A stretch of DNA of 64,000 nt from Microvelia longipes. Taxonomy: Eukaryota > Arthropoda > Insecta > Hemiptera > Veliidae. Location: NCBI GenBank assembly GCA_018340805.1, contig JACMZG010001911.1, positions 50,640,869 to 50,704,868 on the forward strand, in the 5' to 3' direction. The notes beneath the pieces are model-generated. The model was not told the DNA's origin, searched no databases, and saw only the letters and a list, made by a program, of their open reading frames with translations. Below, one piece after another: positions 10,521 to 21,059 of the stretch. Made by a program: the position numbers and the translations under genes. Within the stretch, counting starts at the first letter, position 1, and each line of letters starts with the position of its first letter.

Positions 10521-10771
10521 CCATGAAGTTTAATAAAAAACACACTGGCATTAAAAACATTTAATATATTTCAACCACAATAGTATAACAAAATTATAAC
10601 TGACCGGTTTCGACTTTACGTCAACATTAAAACTGTTTACAGACAGTCTGTAAACAGCTCTGATGATGACGTAAAGTCCAAACTGGTCAGTTATAATTTT
10701 TTGATACTATTGTGATTGACAATATATTAATTGTTTTTAATTCTAGTGTGTTTTTTTATTAAACATCATGG
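10521..10771. mobile_element. Palindromic PLE-like element, copy C (decayed cores)
   Basis: An inverted repeat centred at 10646 (CTGTTTACAGAC-A-GTCTGTAAACAG) with arms of about 125 bp that diverge by small indels. The right arm has CTGATGA (10661-10667), but the GAAA position reads CAAA (10680-10683). The left arm, on the minus strand, keeps GAAA (10608-10611) but has lost CTGATGA. The stem II pairing GAC/GTC differs from GGC/GCT in copies A and B. Confidence 0.65.
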
Positions 10772-11551
10772 TGAGTCTATACCACAAAATCTCCGTCGAA
10801 ACAACTAATGATTTAATCAGTTCAAAGGTACTTCATTTTCAGGAGTAAAACTACATTTTATAGGATATACTTTTTAATTTATTAATTTATTTTCAGCAAC
10901 AAAGATAGCAAACAGTTGTTAGGGTACTTATTGAAATATTAGATAGTGATAGTAATTTGATAATATTTGCTGATGCTTAGAAAAAAGGAATTTTAACAAC
11001 AAGAGGAGGACCAAACTTTTAACACATACTTGCCGGAAAAACGAAAAACCGGAAGTCATGGACCATGAAAGGATGAGCATTTTAAAAGGAAATAGAAGAA
11101 AGGCTGAAGCAAGAAAATAGTAGAAGGTGGAGTAAGTACTCGGAGAAGATGGTAGGGCAGGAAGAAGGATACGAATTTTAGGGCAAGGTAATGGATATTT
11201 CATCTCATACCGAGTTAAAAGCTTTTAACATTCTTGCAAACTAGTCCTTTCTTTTACACTTCCATGAACCCTTGTAAAGTAAAGCGAAAACAAAAAGTCA
11301 CAAACGATATATCGCTCCCCCATGTCCATTACCTGAATTTGTTTTATAAATATTTCAACCCACTGAATAGAAAATCAAAGAAAAAAGCGCAATATGACAA
11401 CTAAAACACCCGCATTAATTTAAGATAGAAAAGGCAATAAAGATGATAAGAAGAAGGCGATCTTAATTTTGTTTAAAGGTAGTTCGGTGTTTTTAAGATG
11501 ATAATGAAGTCTTTATACGTAGCCTATTAGATTCTACTATAATACTATATA
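10772..11551. other. AT-rich intergenic DNA
   Basis: No gene is supported. The 91-codon minus frame at 10928-11203 has no domain. Confidence 0.4.
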
Positions 11552-12454
11552 GTCTATAACAGCGTTTCCCAACCTTTTCAGTACCGCGACCCTATACTTT
11601 GCTTTTCTAAAGTTTGGCGACCCAAATGCATTTATTTTGCATAACCTGAAAATTGCAGGCGTTTTTATTTATTTATTGCCGAACTAGTTATGACCCTACA
11701 GACATCGTCAAATCATAATTTCCATGAGGTTTTTATACTTAAATAGAAAACTACACACTAATTGGAGTTCAAAAGAAGTAAATTATATAATTATATAATA
11801 GCAATAAAATATAAAAATTAGCATTGTTAAATATAAAAATGAGCATTTATTATTTAAAGGAATAAAATCAAATAATGATTAAACAAAAAAAATAATAAAA
11901 AAATAAAATATGTAATATCATATTAATAACTAATTTGTTGCTGTTGGTTTTCCACTAATAAGTCAAATCGTGTTTTGTTAATTCATTTCACTACTTTAAT
12001 TAAAACGCAAAACTATAAAATAAATAATCTGATGAAACAAATATAATTTAAAAACTTGTACGCGATATTAAATTAAACTACATTAATGTTTGTTAGAACC
12101 AAATTCACATATAATTGAACATTATAATTTTAATAACCCGAACCTTTAAAATAAGTAATAAAAAACTGTTAAACACAGTATTATCATAGGTATTACAATT
12201 CATCAAAGTTAGCAAGAATTAGATAAAGGCGGGTGCCTCTGTCGGTAAAGGACTTCTAAGAAATGTTTTGGCCACGGCTTCTTTTGTTATCGCATGTTTA
12301 AAGTATTATCAATTTCTAAAAATAATATCTGTTTAAGCAACCCTGTTATTTGCTTATAATAATCTTTTCACATAAATCTTTGTCATTTTTTGGTTGTTAC
12401 TAATAAAAAATTTGGCGACCCAAAAAATTTCATTCGCGACCCAATCTGGGTCGC

Positions 12455-12619
12455 TGATGTATATTTTATAGTTAATCTTGTTGCTATGGCAACATATTGA
12501 AATTTATTATTATGTTTGTTTACAACTTTATTGAGATTATGTGTTACACCGAATAAATGATTGAGGCATATCTTTCTACTTAATGCTTATTAATTTCTTA
12601 ACATTAACTTAATATAACA
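12455..12619 (+). repeat. 5' LTR of Gypsy element
   Basis: 165 bp, TGATGTATAT...AATATAACA, identical to 16844-17008. Confidence 0.95.
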
Positions 12620-12631
12620 TGGTGGCAGCGG
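12620..12631 (+). promoter_or_regulatory. Primer binding site, tRNA-Leu-like
   Basis: TGGTGGCAGCGG begins directly after the LTR. It is complementary to a tRNA 3' end CCGCTGCCACCA, which fits animal tRNA-Leu. The tRNA assignment is from memory. Confidence 0.65.
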
Positions 12632-12684
12632 AAAAGCGTTAAAATAAGCACGTAAGTTGTTATTTTATCTTAATATACGTAAAT

Positions 12685-13511
12685 ATGGAAGGGATAGCAT
12701 CATTACAACAAATGAATTTTTCTGGAAATCTTGCCTTAAATTGGAAGAAGTTCAAGAAACGATGAATGAACTATTTTGCGATGCATTTGTTGCTCCGGAT
12801 GCAACCGATAAAAAGAAAGTCGGCTTACTACTTCACTCTATGGGAGATGAAGGATTAGATATTTATTCGTCATTTGATTTAGACGCTAAGGAAAGTCAAA
12901 ACTTAAACCTAATAATAGAAAAGTTTGATAAACATTTTATGCCTACTACGAATGTTACCTATGAACGCTATGTATTTTTCAATAGAAAGCAGGGTGCCGA
13001 TGAGTCATTCGAGCAATACATGGCTCAGCTTAAAATTTTAAGTCAGACCTGCGAGTTAGATAAACTGAGGGATAGTCTAGTCAAAGATGTTTTCGTCAGT
13101 GGAATCAATGATAATCAGGCTCGTGAAACTTTATTAAAAACTAGTGATCTGACCGTGGAGAAAGCTATAGAGATATGTAGAACAAAATCATTAGCTCAAT
13201 CACAGTCAAAGGCGATACAGGGGAGCCAAGATTGTGAGGTCGATTTTGTTCGGAAAGTTTCATTAAATAAGCAGCATGGTACTGAAAAACTAGCGGGGGC
13301 GTTTAAAAAGCAAGATTTCAAGAGGCGATGCTCAAAATGTGATAGTTCACATCAGTGGGGCCAATGCCCAGCTTATAATTATACGTGCCGGGTCTGCTTA
13401 AAGCGGGGGCACTTCGCGCGCGTATGCCCTAGCAGGAAACGTCTCAACTCAGAAACTAGCACTAGTACTAGAAGTAAGCAAGAAATCCATCATGTGAAGA
13501 AAGAAGAGTAG
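12685..13511 (+). pseudogene. Gag of Gypsy element, frame broken near its start
   Basis: This is the structural protein that would package element RNA into cytoplasmic particles. The best start is ATG 12685, because the residues from there read as a Gag N-terminus. That frame meets a stop near 12763, while the main body continues in another frame to 13511. The C-terminal part has two zinc knuckles, a C-x2-C-x3-H-x4-C form and a C-x2-C-x4-H-x4-C form (CRVCLKRGHFARVC), for nucleic-acid binding. One indel near 12755-12765 explains the break. The longer frame that starts at 12657 uses a chance upstream ATG. Confidence 0.85.
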
Positions 13512-13892
13512 CCGTCGTCAGGATGATCTTGATGACGTCGAGTATTACTTCATAAATGAATTAAAGAATGCATCACCTAGCGTATGGATTGAAACTCTTC
13601 AAGTTAACAAGAAGAATATTAACTTTAAAAATATACCGGAGCCATGTGCATATTTTGAGCTCAAAGGATTTTCGATCTTCCAGATTAGAGACAGAGAACT
13701 GAAACTTAAGAACATCAGCGAAGATAACTTCTTTTACCAATAACCATGTACCCATCCTGTGTCTGCACTATCAAGTAAATTCAATAATTTGGTAAAAATA
13801 TTAGTTTTTATATTGTTAAGGAGGAATATTGCCGATCTAACCTAATAGGGTTAAAAACTAGTATAGACCTTGGTTTAATTAATAATGTTGAT
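13512..13892 (+). pseudogene. Protease region remnant, active site missing
   Basis: Between gag and RT a frame continues for about 75 codons (from DDVEYYFINELKNAS to about 13740). The sequence that normally carries the D-T/S-G active site of the aspartic protease is not found, and the reading runs straight from INFK into unrelated-looking residues. This looks like an internal deletion. Without protease this copy could not mature its own particles. Confidence 0.55.
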
Positions 13893-15890
13893 ATGTTAGA
13901 TGAAGTGGACCATAAGTGTAAATGTCTTTTTGATGGTAAAATAGGTAAAATTCCCACAGAAGTTAATATTGAACTTAATCCTAACATAAAACCTGTAATT
14001 ATGCCTCCTAGGAAAATCCCGTTTGCTTTGTATGATCGGGTTAAGGCTGAATTAGATCGAATGGTAAAAGAAGACATTGTAGAGTCTGTTACTGAGCCTT
14101 CTGATTGGGTTTCCCAAATGGTCGTTGTAGAAAAACCTAATAACAAAATCCGCATTTGTTTAGATCCTCGACCCCTAAATAGGGCAATAAAAAGGTCTCA
14201 TTTTCAAATTCCTACATTAGAAGAACTGTCCTCGAAAATGAAAAACGCTATATTATTTAGTAAATTTGACGCGTTGTCAGGATTTTGGCTACTTCCTCTC
14301 AATTCAGAAAGTTCAAAATTATGCACATTTCAAACACCCTTTGGCAGATTTAAATTTAAACGCTTACCCTTTGGATTGAATTGTGCCCCTGAAATCTTCC
14401 ATAGAATTATTTCTCAAATTTTTGAAGGGCTTCCAGGAATTATACCCTTCCAGGATGATATTTTGGTTTGGGCCAATAATAAAAAAGAGATGAGGCAAAG
14501 AGTTCAGGCTCTGGTTGAAAGAGCTTTGAAATTTGGTATTAAATTTAATTTAGCCAAATGTATGTTGAATCAAACTGAATTAACTTTTTTGGGTCATAAA
14601 TTTTCTGCCCAAGGCATGTCAGTGGACAATGAAAAAGTCAAAGCTATTAAAGCTATGGCTCCGCCTCAAGATAAAAAATCTCTCCAGAGACAGTTGGGAT
14701 TATTTAATTATGTTTCTAAATTTATTAATAATTATTCTGAACTATCGAAGCCTCTTAGAGATCTTTTAAAAAGTGATGTTCCATTTGTTTGGGATTCTAA
14801 TGCTGATAAAATATTTGAAAGTTTAAAAGTCAAAGTTATAAGCGCACCTATTCTAAGGTACTTTAACCCAAACGAGCCGTTAACTTTATCAGTAGATGCC
14901 AGCTTAACGGGGTTAGGAGCAGTTTTACTTCAAAATAATCTGCCAATTGCTTTTGCGTCCAGAGCTCTGACTGACACCCAGACTAGGTACGCTCAGATTG
15001 AGAAAGAAATGTTAGCGGTTGTGTTCGGCGTAGAGAAATTTCGTCAGTATATATATGGGAAGTCAGATCATAAACCCTTGATATCCATTTACGACAAACC
15101 TCTGTCAAAAGTCCCCATAAGGCTTCAACGAATGATCCTAAGATTACAACCTTATAGATTAAATTTAGTTTATAAGCCCGGTAAGGAACTTGTTATCCCG
15201 GATTTACTGTCCAGAGACTTTAACAACGAGAGTGTAGATACAAAGTGCAAATTTGATAATGAATTAGATATTCAGGTTAATCTCCTTATAAATAATCTGC
15301 CTATCACCCGGTCTAATTGGAATCTAATCAATAAATTTAGTAAAGATGATGACGTTACAAATTCCTTAAAATTTTATATTTGTAATGGATGGCCTAGATA
15401 TAAAAATCAATTAGAGCCTGAAATAAGGTGCTACTTTGATTACAAAGATGACTTGCATATTATAAATGATATAGTATTTAAAAAGGATCTCGTTTTAATT
15501 CCTACAAAGTTGAGATCAGAAATCGTTAATAAATTACATACAGGCCATCCAGGTATTACTAGGATAAAGGAAAGAGCCAGAACGTGTGTTTTTTGGCCAT
15601 TTATTAATCGCGACTTAGAACAATTTACTAGAGACTGTAAAGTGTGTCAGAAATTTCAAAGGAACCCTTCTAAAAGTCCTTTAATTGTTAGAGAAACTCC
15701 AAAACTTCCTTGGTCTGAAGTTGGAGCCGATTTATGTGAATTTAATAAGAAAAATTATTTAGTTGTTGTTGATTACCTGTCAAATTTTATCGAAATTAGT
15801 CCAACTGAAAGTTTAACAACGAGCTGTATAGTCAGAAAACTCAAGACTATATTTAGTAGACACTATTTAGTAGACACGGGATTCCTTTGA
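13893..15890 (+). pseudogene. Pol of Gypsy element: RT, RNase H and integrase N-terminus
   Basis: Reverse transcriptase spans roughly residues 35-250, with LPFGLNCAPEIFHR and the catalytic box F186-Q-D-D189 in place of the commoner YxDD. RNase H follows (DASLTGLGAVL, then EKEMLAVVFGVEKFRQYIYG and SDHKPL). The integrase zinc domain has HTGHPG and C-x2-C (CKVCQK), then the first catalytic Asp (VGADLCEF). Translation ends at 15888-15890, because a 14-bp tandem duplication (TTTAGTAGACACTA, about 15849-15876) shifts the frame. The remaining integrase continues in the next frame from 15887. RT and RNase H are otherwise complete and look intact at the key residues. Confidence 0.9.
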
Positions 15891-16805
15891 AATTTTTTAC
15901 TGATGGTGCTCCCTACTTTAATTCACAAGAGTTCAAAGAGTTTTCAAAGAAATGGGATTTTGAGCATATAATGTCAAGCCCGCACTATCCTCAATCCAAC
16001 GGTATGGCTGAGTCTGCCGTTAAAACTGTAAAAAATATTTTGAAAAAATGTTTAGAATCGGGTCAGGATCCTGAATTAGCTCTTTTGCTACACCGTACCA
16101 CTCCTAGAGGTAATTTACCTTCTCCTTCTCAAATCCTTATGTCTAGATCCTTAAGAACTGGATGCTTTGATAACTGTGCTAACTTAATACCAAAATTGGT
16201 AAATAATCATGTTTTGAGAAACAATATTGCCAGAAACAAGCAGAGGTCGAAAGACTATTATGATCAACATGCTAGAAGAGTTACTGATTTCAGGGTTGGT
16301 CAAAATATTACTTTTAAAAAATCACCGATTTCATGCTGGAGTCAAGGTAAAATTATTAAAAAGCAAACAGAGCCAAGATCGTATACAATTGAGGATAAGT
16401 TTGGGTCTAAATATAGGAGAAATCAAATACACATATCTCCTAGACACGACGTTTGTAAATTTAGCTCTAATTCTCCAGTTATATTGAAACCTAATGTCAA
16501 TAATGATAATAAATCTATTAGTATAAAAATTCCTATGAGTCAGTTTGGAAATCAGTCACTTCAAACATCAGTCAAATCACCAACTGACAGTCCTAAACCT
16601 GTTCCCCCTCCTAAACCTATCCTACCAAAACCTATTCCTCTACCCTGGTATGAATCTTTACCAACTCCCAGTTTCAATCAGTCAGCAACTGATACTCCTG
16701 CAAAGGAAAGGAGAGTTCCTAAAAGTTGGGAAGCTGAGTTTTTAAAAAACATGCATAATTCTGTAACAAGATCAGGTCGGAGAGTTAGAGCAAGGTACAA
16801 AAGTG

Positions 16806-16839
<34 letters not shown>

Positions 16840-16846
16840 AACATGA
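15887..16846 (+). pseudogene. Integrase C-terminal part of Gypsy element (frame-shifted)
   Basis: It continues the integrase core with the second Asp (FFTDGAPYF) and the third catalytic Glu (NGMAESAVK), then a basic C-terminal region. There are proline-rich repeats near residues 235-260 and a terminal lysine run that reads through the poly-A tract before the 3' LTR. It has no start of its own and is the downstream half of the frame broken at about 15860. No chromodomain was recognised. Confidence 0.85.
16811..16843 (+). promoter_or_regulatory. Polypurine tract before the 3' LTR
   Basis: A run of about 27 A residues followed by GGAACA abuts the 3' LTR, the expected place of the plus-strand primer. 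The homopolymer length may be unreliable. Confidence 0.6.
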
Positions 16847-17008
16847 TGTATATTTTATAGTTAATCTTGTTGCTATGGCAACATATTGAAATTTATTATT
16901 ATGTTTGTTTACAACTTTATTGAGATTATGTGTTACACCGAATAAATGATTGAGGCATATCTTTCTACTTAATGCTTATTAATTTCTTAACATTAACTTA
17001 ATATAACA
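16844..17008 (+). repeat. 3' LTR of Gypsy element
   Basis: 165 bp, identical to 12455-12619 by eye; followed by the TSD GTCGC. Confidence 0.95.
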
Positions 17009-17044
17009 GTCGCGACCCATGGGTTGGGAAGGGCTGATCTATAA

Positions 17045-18060
17045 GACTATATATAGTCGAAATTATTTGGCATAGTAAAGAGTTTTATTAGGAAAACTGG
17101 TGCGGTGAAACCAACATTAGTTTGGATTATTTTCAAAGTGGATGGAAGAGGGCATTAAAAATGCATCAAAATCTATAAGACGTTTACGACAAATATGCAA
17201 ACATATATTTAACATATAACATTTAAATTAGATTTTTCCAGGTTAAAATCCCTTCCAGGCATAATGATTCGAAGTTGGGTGTACTTAAATAAGAAATAAG
17301 CCTCTCTTTCGCTACATCCTTACTTCTTTTGTTTTCCCCTTACCTTTAAACCAAATAATTCTGGAGCGAGGGTGCGATAACCGGGAGAATTGAAATGCTT
17401 ATTATGTTCTTGCTTAAGTTTTCAGTTTCAGACAATACGCATATTGCCGTGCCACTTTTTTGATTAGCATAATTTGATAAAACGGGACTAATAGATCGAT
17501 ATGCCGTTTGTGGTTCTATCATACCAATTTAGTGTATAAAACCATATGTCTTGTGGTTTCACCACACCAATCTTAATGGATGAAATCATAAGCTTTTTAG
17601 TGTAACGACTAATCTGGCGTATAATGTATTTTTGATATTTAATCCCCAGAATCGGTCCTAAATCGAGTAGATGTGAAGTTTGAAAATATTTTATTGTTTT
17701 AGATATTTTATACTTTCCTCCTTATCTAAGAAGGAACATTTATATGTTCCTCACAAATGACCAATTATCTTAATCATAAAAAATGCAATGTTTTATTTAT
17801 TGGTTCATAACACCTATCTTAAATCAGATAATCTTACTTAATTGGTCCATAAATATTTTCTATCATAAACCAAATAATCCTGAATCCATTGCGAATGATA
17901 TTAATGCTCATTATAGAATAAACCATATCATATCTAATTTAATGACCCACGCCACAATAAACTCTGACATGAGCCATAAAACCCTTTGTTAACATTGATG
18001 ATCCGTGATAACCCTAAGTATGTACCAAAGTTGTATTACCATGAGTTCATGGTACAATGA
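17045..18060. other. AT-rich intergenic DNA
   Basis: No gene or clear repeat. The 69-codon frame at 17783-17992 lacks any domain. Confidence 0.4.
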
Positions 18061-18064
18061 ACTT

Positions 18065-18500
18065 GTACCATTAGAACGAAAGAATAAAAAGTCTCTCCAC
18101 AGTTTATGATATTTATTTACAATAAAGCAGAGCGCTTTCGACCTAACAAGAGGTCATCTTCAGTGCCTATTAAACAAATAAGACAAAAATAAATTTAAAA
18201 ACCTTACTTAGAAAGAAAAAATAAATGAATAAAAATACAAAGTATACAAATAAGAACAGAAATGAAGTTAAACATAATAAATAAAATAAATTTACCGTTG
18301 AGCAGAGAATAAAAGATAGAATGAATTATTAATTAAACAAAATTAAGATAGAGGTTTGAGCAGGCTTGTAACAAGACACATACTGGTTGGTTTAGGGTGC
18401 GGCGCTCGCAGTAACGCATTGATAAGCGGCGTTACCGCTAATTATTTAATAAATTAAATAAAAGTAAGCGCCTCCAGCTTCAAGCATTCTGCTTATTGGA
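18065..18500 (-). repeat. PLE-like repeat with one hammerhead-like core, copy D
   Basis: The minus strand carries CTGAAGA-T-GACCT...AGGTC-GAAA within 18136-18163, with a 5-bp stem II. After GAAA a possible helix III (AAGC/GCTT) closes over a short loop before a TTA site. A hairpin GCGCCTCCA.../...TGGAGGCG lies at about 18469-18505. It is a degraded, single-core relative of the palindromic copies; its outer limits are unclear. Confidence 0.5.
18136..18163 (-). ncRNA. Hammerhead-like core, copy D
   Basis: CTGAAGA (18157-18163) and GAAA (18136-18139) are joined by the GACCT/AGGTC stem. This is the best-paired stem II of the family in this window. Confidence 0.5.
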
Positions 18501-18933
18501 GGCGTAGCACAAATAAACAAAAAAATTATAATCTTAAAATATTGCTTAATTTAAAAAAGTTATTAATGTTAAAACATGTATTGTAAATCTAATGTATGTG
18601 ATTTGTTTTGGAAATAAAGTTATATTATTATGAATAGATTTCTATCAAAACAATCTCGGTAATCGCATTTACCCACAAAGTTTTAAATAAGGAAAAAAAA
18701 GTTTCACCTCATAAATTAGAAGAAGATTATAAATCAAAAAATGCTTGCTCGAAAACAATGAAAAGAAACAAATGACAATAAAATACACATTATGAATATC
18801 AACTAAGTCAGCCACTTACATTTTTAAATTTCTATCCCTACCGGTGAGACCGGAAAGGTACCTTGCTCTGTGAAATTTCATTTTCTGTTTTTTTTTCATT
18901 TTCATTGAATCTTCTGAAAAACGAAGAAATTCA

Positions 18934-20196
18934 ATGCCATCTATGCAATCTAGCGGAATTTTCCAGAACAACTCTCCAAGCGAAGTCTTGTCCCCTGGCA
19001 GACCCGCAATACACTCCCGCCTTCCTGGTCTAGGCGATGTTTCAAATAATCAAGGAGCAACTTTTGAAACGCCAAATAGTTTTGCAGTGTTAGCAAATGC
19101 AAATCAAGACAATCTCGATACCGAGCAGCAAAGTGGAGGACAATCACATCCAAAACCACCACCAATTTACGTACATAGCGTAACTAATTTTTCTAATCTA
19201 GTGGAAAAATTAAAAACTGTTCTCGGCAACGATGAATTCACGTGCAAAGCCCGCACCAGTGACGTGGCAATTCAGTGTAAAACCCCCGAAGGTTATAGAG
19301 ACCTTGTTCACACTTTTAGGGCTGATAATGTGTCCTTCCATACTTATCAACCTAAAGAAGACAAACCATATAGAGTAGTTCTTCGCCACCTTCACTCCTC
19401 TACTCCTGTAGAGGCCATCAAATCTGAACTTGAACAACGCGGTTTTCAAGTAAGGAACATTGTCAACGTTAAAAAGGGTGAAGCAGCCCTTGCTTTATTT
19501 TTTGTTGACCTGGAACCTAATCCCTCGAATAAAGAGATTTTTAACGTCTCCACAATTTACCACTGCAAGGTTAAGGTAGAAGAGCCCTACAAACGCATAT
19601 CAGTGGTACAGTGTACACGCTGTCAAAGTCTAGGTCATACTAAAAAATACTGTAACTTGAGCCCACGGTGCGTTAAGTGTGCAGAAAATCATTTTACACA
19701 AGAGTGTACAAAAACCGTGGATCAAGAGCCTAAATGTGCTTTGTGTAATGGTACCCACCCTGCCAGTTATCGAGGATGTACTGTACACAGAGAGCTTCAG
19801 AAAAAGTTGCGCAAACCTGAGGCACAACCACAGCTTACAGTACCACCAACTGTAAACCAAACACCTCTGCCACAGCTTGTACCTGCTACTCCAGTCACTC
19901 GACCTCATCAAAGCTACGCACAAGCAGCATCGCTAAGCCCAGAACAACCAGCTGTAGAGCCTCCACCATTTTTCAACCCGCCTGCAAATAGTTATGCCTC
20001 TGCCACCTCGGGCACTCCTCTCCCAAAAAGACCCCGTCTACCTGCTTATATTCCACCAACTACCGGAACTGATATCTCTTTTTACTTTCAGTCCTTTCTA
20101 ACTGAACTCCGCCAAATGCTTGAACCGCTTTTTACAGCCCTAACAAGTCTCACAACTGCTTTAAGTTCAGCTCTTCCCGCCAGGGCGACGCCTTGA
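18934..20196 (+). CDS. LINE ORF1, Gag-like nucleic-acid-binding protein
   Basis: A 420-residue protein that would coat LINE RNA. The central domain (about 140-225) resembles the RRM-like part of Jockey Gags. It is followed by zinc knuckles at about residues 227-275: CTRCQSLGHTKKYC, CVKCAENHFTQEC and CALCNGTHPASYRGC. The C-terminus is Pro/Ala-rich and ends with a leucine-rich amphipathic stretch. The frame is intact. Its stop (20194-20196) overlaps the open frame of ORF2, which lacks an ATG there (20193 reads TTG), so ORF2 translation would need reinitiation or another unusual route. Confidence 0.9.
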   Translation: MPSMQSSGIFQNNSPSEVLSPGRPAIHSRLPGLGDVSNNQGATFETPNSFAVLANANQDNLDTEQQSGGQSHPKPPPIYVHSVTNFSNLVEKLKTVLGNDEFTCKARTSDVAIQCKTPEGYRDLVHTFRADNVSFHTYQPKEDKPYRVVLRHLHSSTPVEAIKSELEQRGFQVRNIVNVKKGEAALALFFVDLEPNPSNKEIFNVSTIYHCKVKVEEPYKRISVVQCTRCQSLGHTKKYCNLSPRCVKCAENHFTQECTKTVDQEPKCALCNGTHPASYRGCTVHRELQKKLRKPEAQPQLTVPPTVNQTPLPQLVPATPVTRPHQSYAQAASLSPEQPAVEPPPFFNPPANSYASATSGTPLPKRPRLPAYIPPTTGTDISFYFQSFLTELRQMLEPLFTALTSLTTALSSALPARATP

Positions 20197-21059
20197 CCTC
20201 TCCAACGTCCTGTTCTCTTATCATCCTTCTTTGGAACGCCAACGGTGCGACCCGACACCGGCAGGAACTAGACCTTATACTTCAGGACAGAAGGATCGAC
20301 ATTGCCCTCATCACAGAGACACATTTCACTACACGATCACATTTCAACATTGCTAATTACACAACATACAGAACAGATCACCCTGATGACACTGCACACG
20401 GGGGTAGTGCGATCCTAATACGTAATTCCCTTTCTCACTATACTATTCCTTCAACCTGCTCGGAAGCTATTCAGTGCACATCTATTTCTCTTAATCTCTC
20501 TCCTTTTAATTACACTATATCCTCTGTTTATTGTCCTCCTAGTCAGAGAGTTTCCAATCAAGATTTCCTGTCCTTATTCCAATCCTTGGGTCCTAAATTC
20601 ATCGCTGGTGGGGATTATAATGCAAAGCACCAAATGTTTGGATGTCGAGCTAGTAATCCTCGAGGCATCGTTCTACACGACGTAATTTCCTCCTCAAATT
20701 TCCAAATCCATTCTCCTAATGAATACACGTACTTTCCTACAGATCAGAACCGTCTACCAGATCTTTTAGACTATTTTGTTTCATCTCCTATAACGCATCT
20801 CCACCCATCATCCTTAGTCCTTAACGATTTATCCTCTGATCACTCTCCAGTTCTCCTTACTCTAGATATTACTCCTCCCACGGTACCTCCAAAACCAAAA
20901 CTAATAAACGGACGCATAAACTGGGACAACTTTCAGACCTTACTTGATCAGAGACTTGACTTAACTTTACCACTGAAAACAGCAATAGATATAGATAATG
21001 CAGTACAACTACTTACTCACTCCATACAGACATCAATATGGACTCAACTATTGACCTAG
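20193..21059 (+). pseudogene. LINE ORF2, AP-like endonuclease domain
   Basis: An endonuclease/exonuclease/phosphatase fold that would nick target DNA for target-primed reverse transcription. Expected active-site landmarks are visible: N15 (WNANG), E42 (TETHF), D141 and N143 (GGDYNAKH), D190/D193 (LPDLLDY) and S215-D216-H217 (SSDHSPV). The frame ends at 21059 and continues in another frame from about 21038, so there is an indel near 21040. Confidence 0.88.

Larger units (their letters stand above)
12455..17008 (+). mobile_element. Ty3/Gypsy LTR retrotransposon, complete but defective
   Basis: A 4554-bp element bounded by two identical 165-bp LTRs (TG...CA) and the 5-bp target duplication GTCGC (12450-12454 and 17009-17013). 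It has a PBS, gag with zinc knuckles, a damaged protease region, RT, RNase H and integrase, then an A-rich tract before the 3' LTR. Gag is frame-broken, the protease active site is absent and integrase is broken by a short duplication. No envelope gene. The identical LTRs mean the insertion is recent, or the LTRs were recently converted. Confidence 0.95.
11560..17036. mobile_element. Non-autonomous hAT-type element, split by a Gypsy insertion
   Basis: The terminal inverted repeats CAGCGTTTCCCAACC (11560 on) and GGTTGGGAAGGGCTG (ending 17036) are typical of hAT transposons. The flanking 8-mers GTCTATAA (11552-11559) and ATCTATAA (17037-17044) agree at 7 of 8 bases, the size expected for hAT. 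Subtracting the nested Gypsy element and its duplicated 5 bp leaves about 918 bp, with no transposase frame recognised. CGACCC words recur near both ends. Confidence 0.8.

Noticed and set aside
12239..12454. Bacterial or organelle-derived sequence
   Set aside because: It is the inner right part of the hAT-type element, with GGCGACCC words matching the other end.
13893..15890. Host gene with aspartic protease/RT fusion
   Set aside because: LTRs, PBS and TSD show that it is a retrotransposon.
16227..16745. Extra plus-strand frames inside the Gypsy integrase
   Set aside because: Shadow frames of the integrase C-terminal part.
19210..19449. Minus-strand frames inside the LINE (18950-19165, 19210-19449, 19630-19923, 21586-21834)
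   Set aside because: They are antisense shadows of ORF1 and ORF2, without domains.
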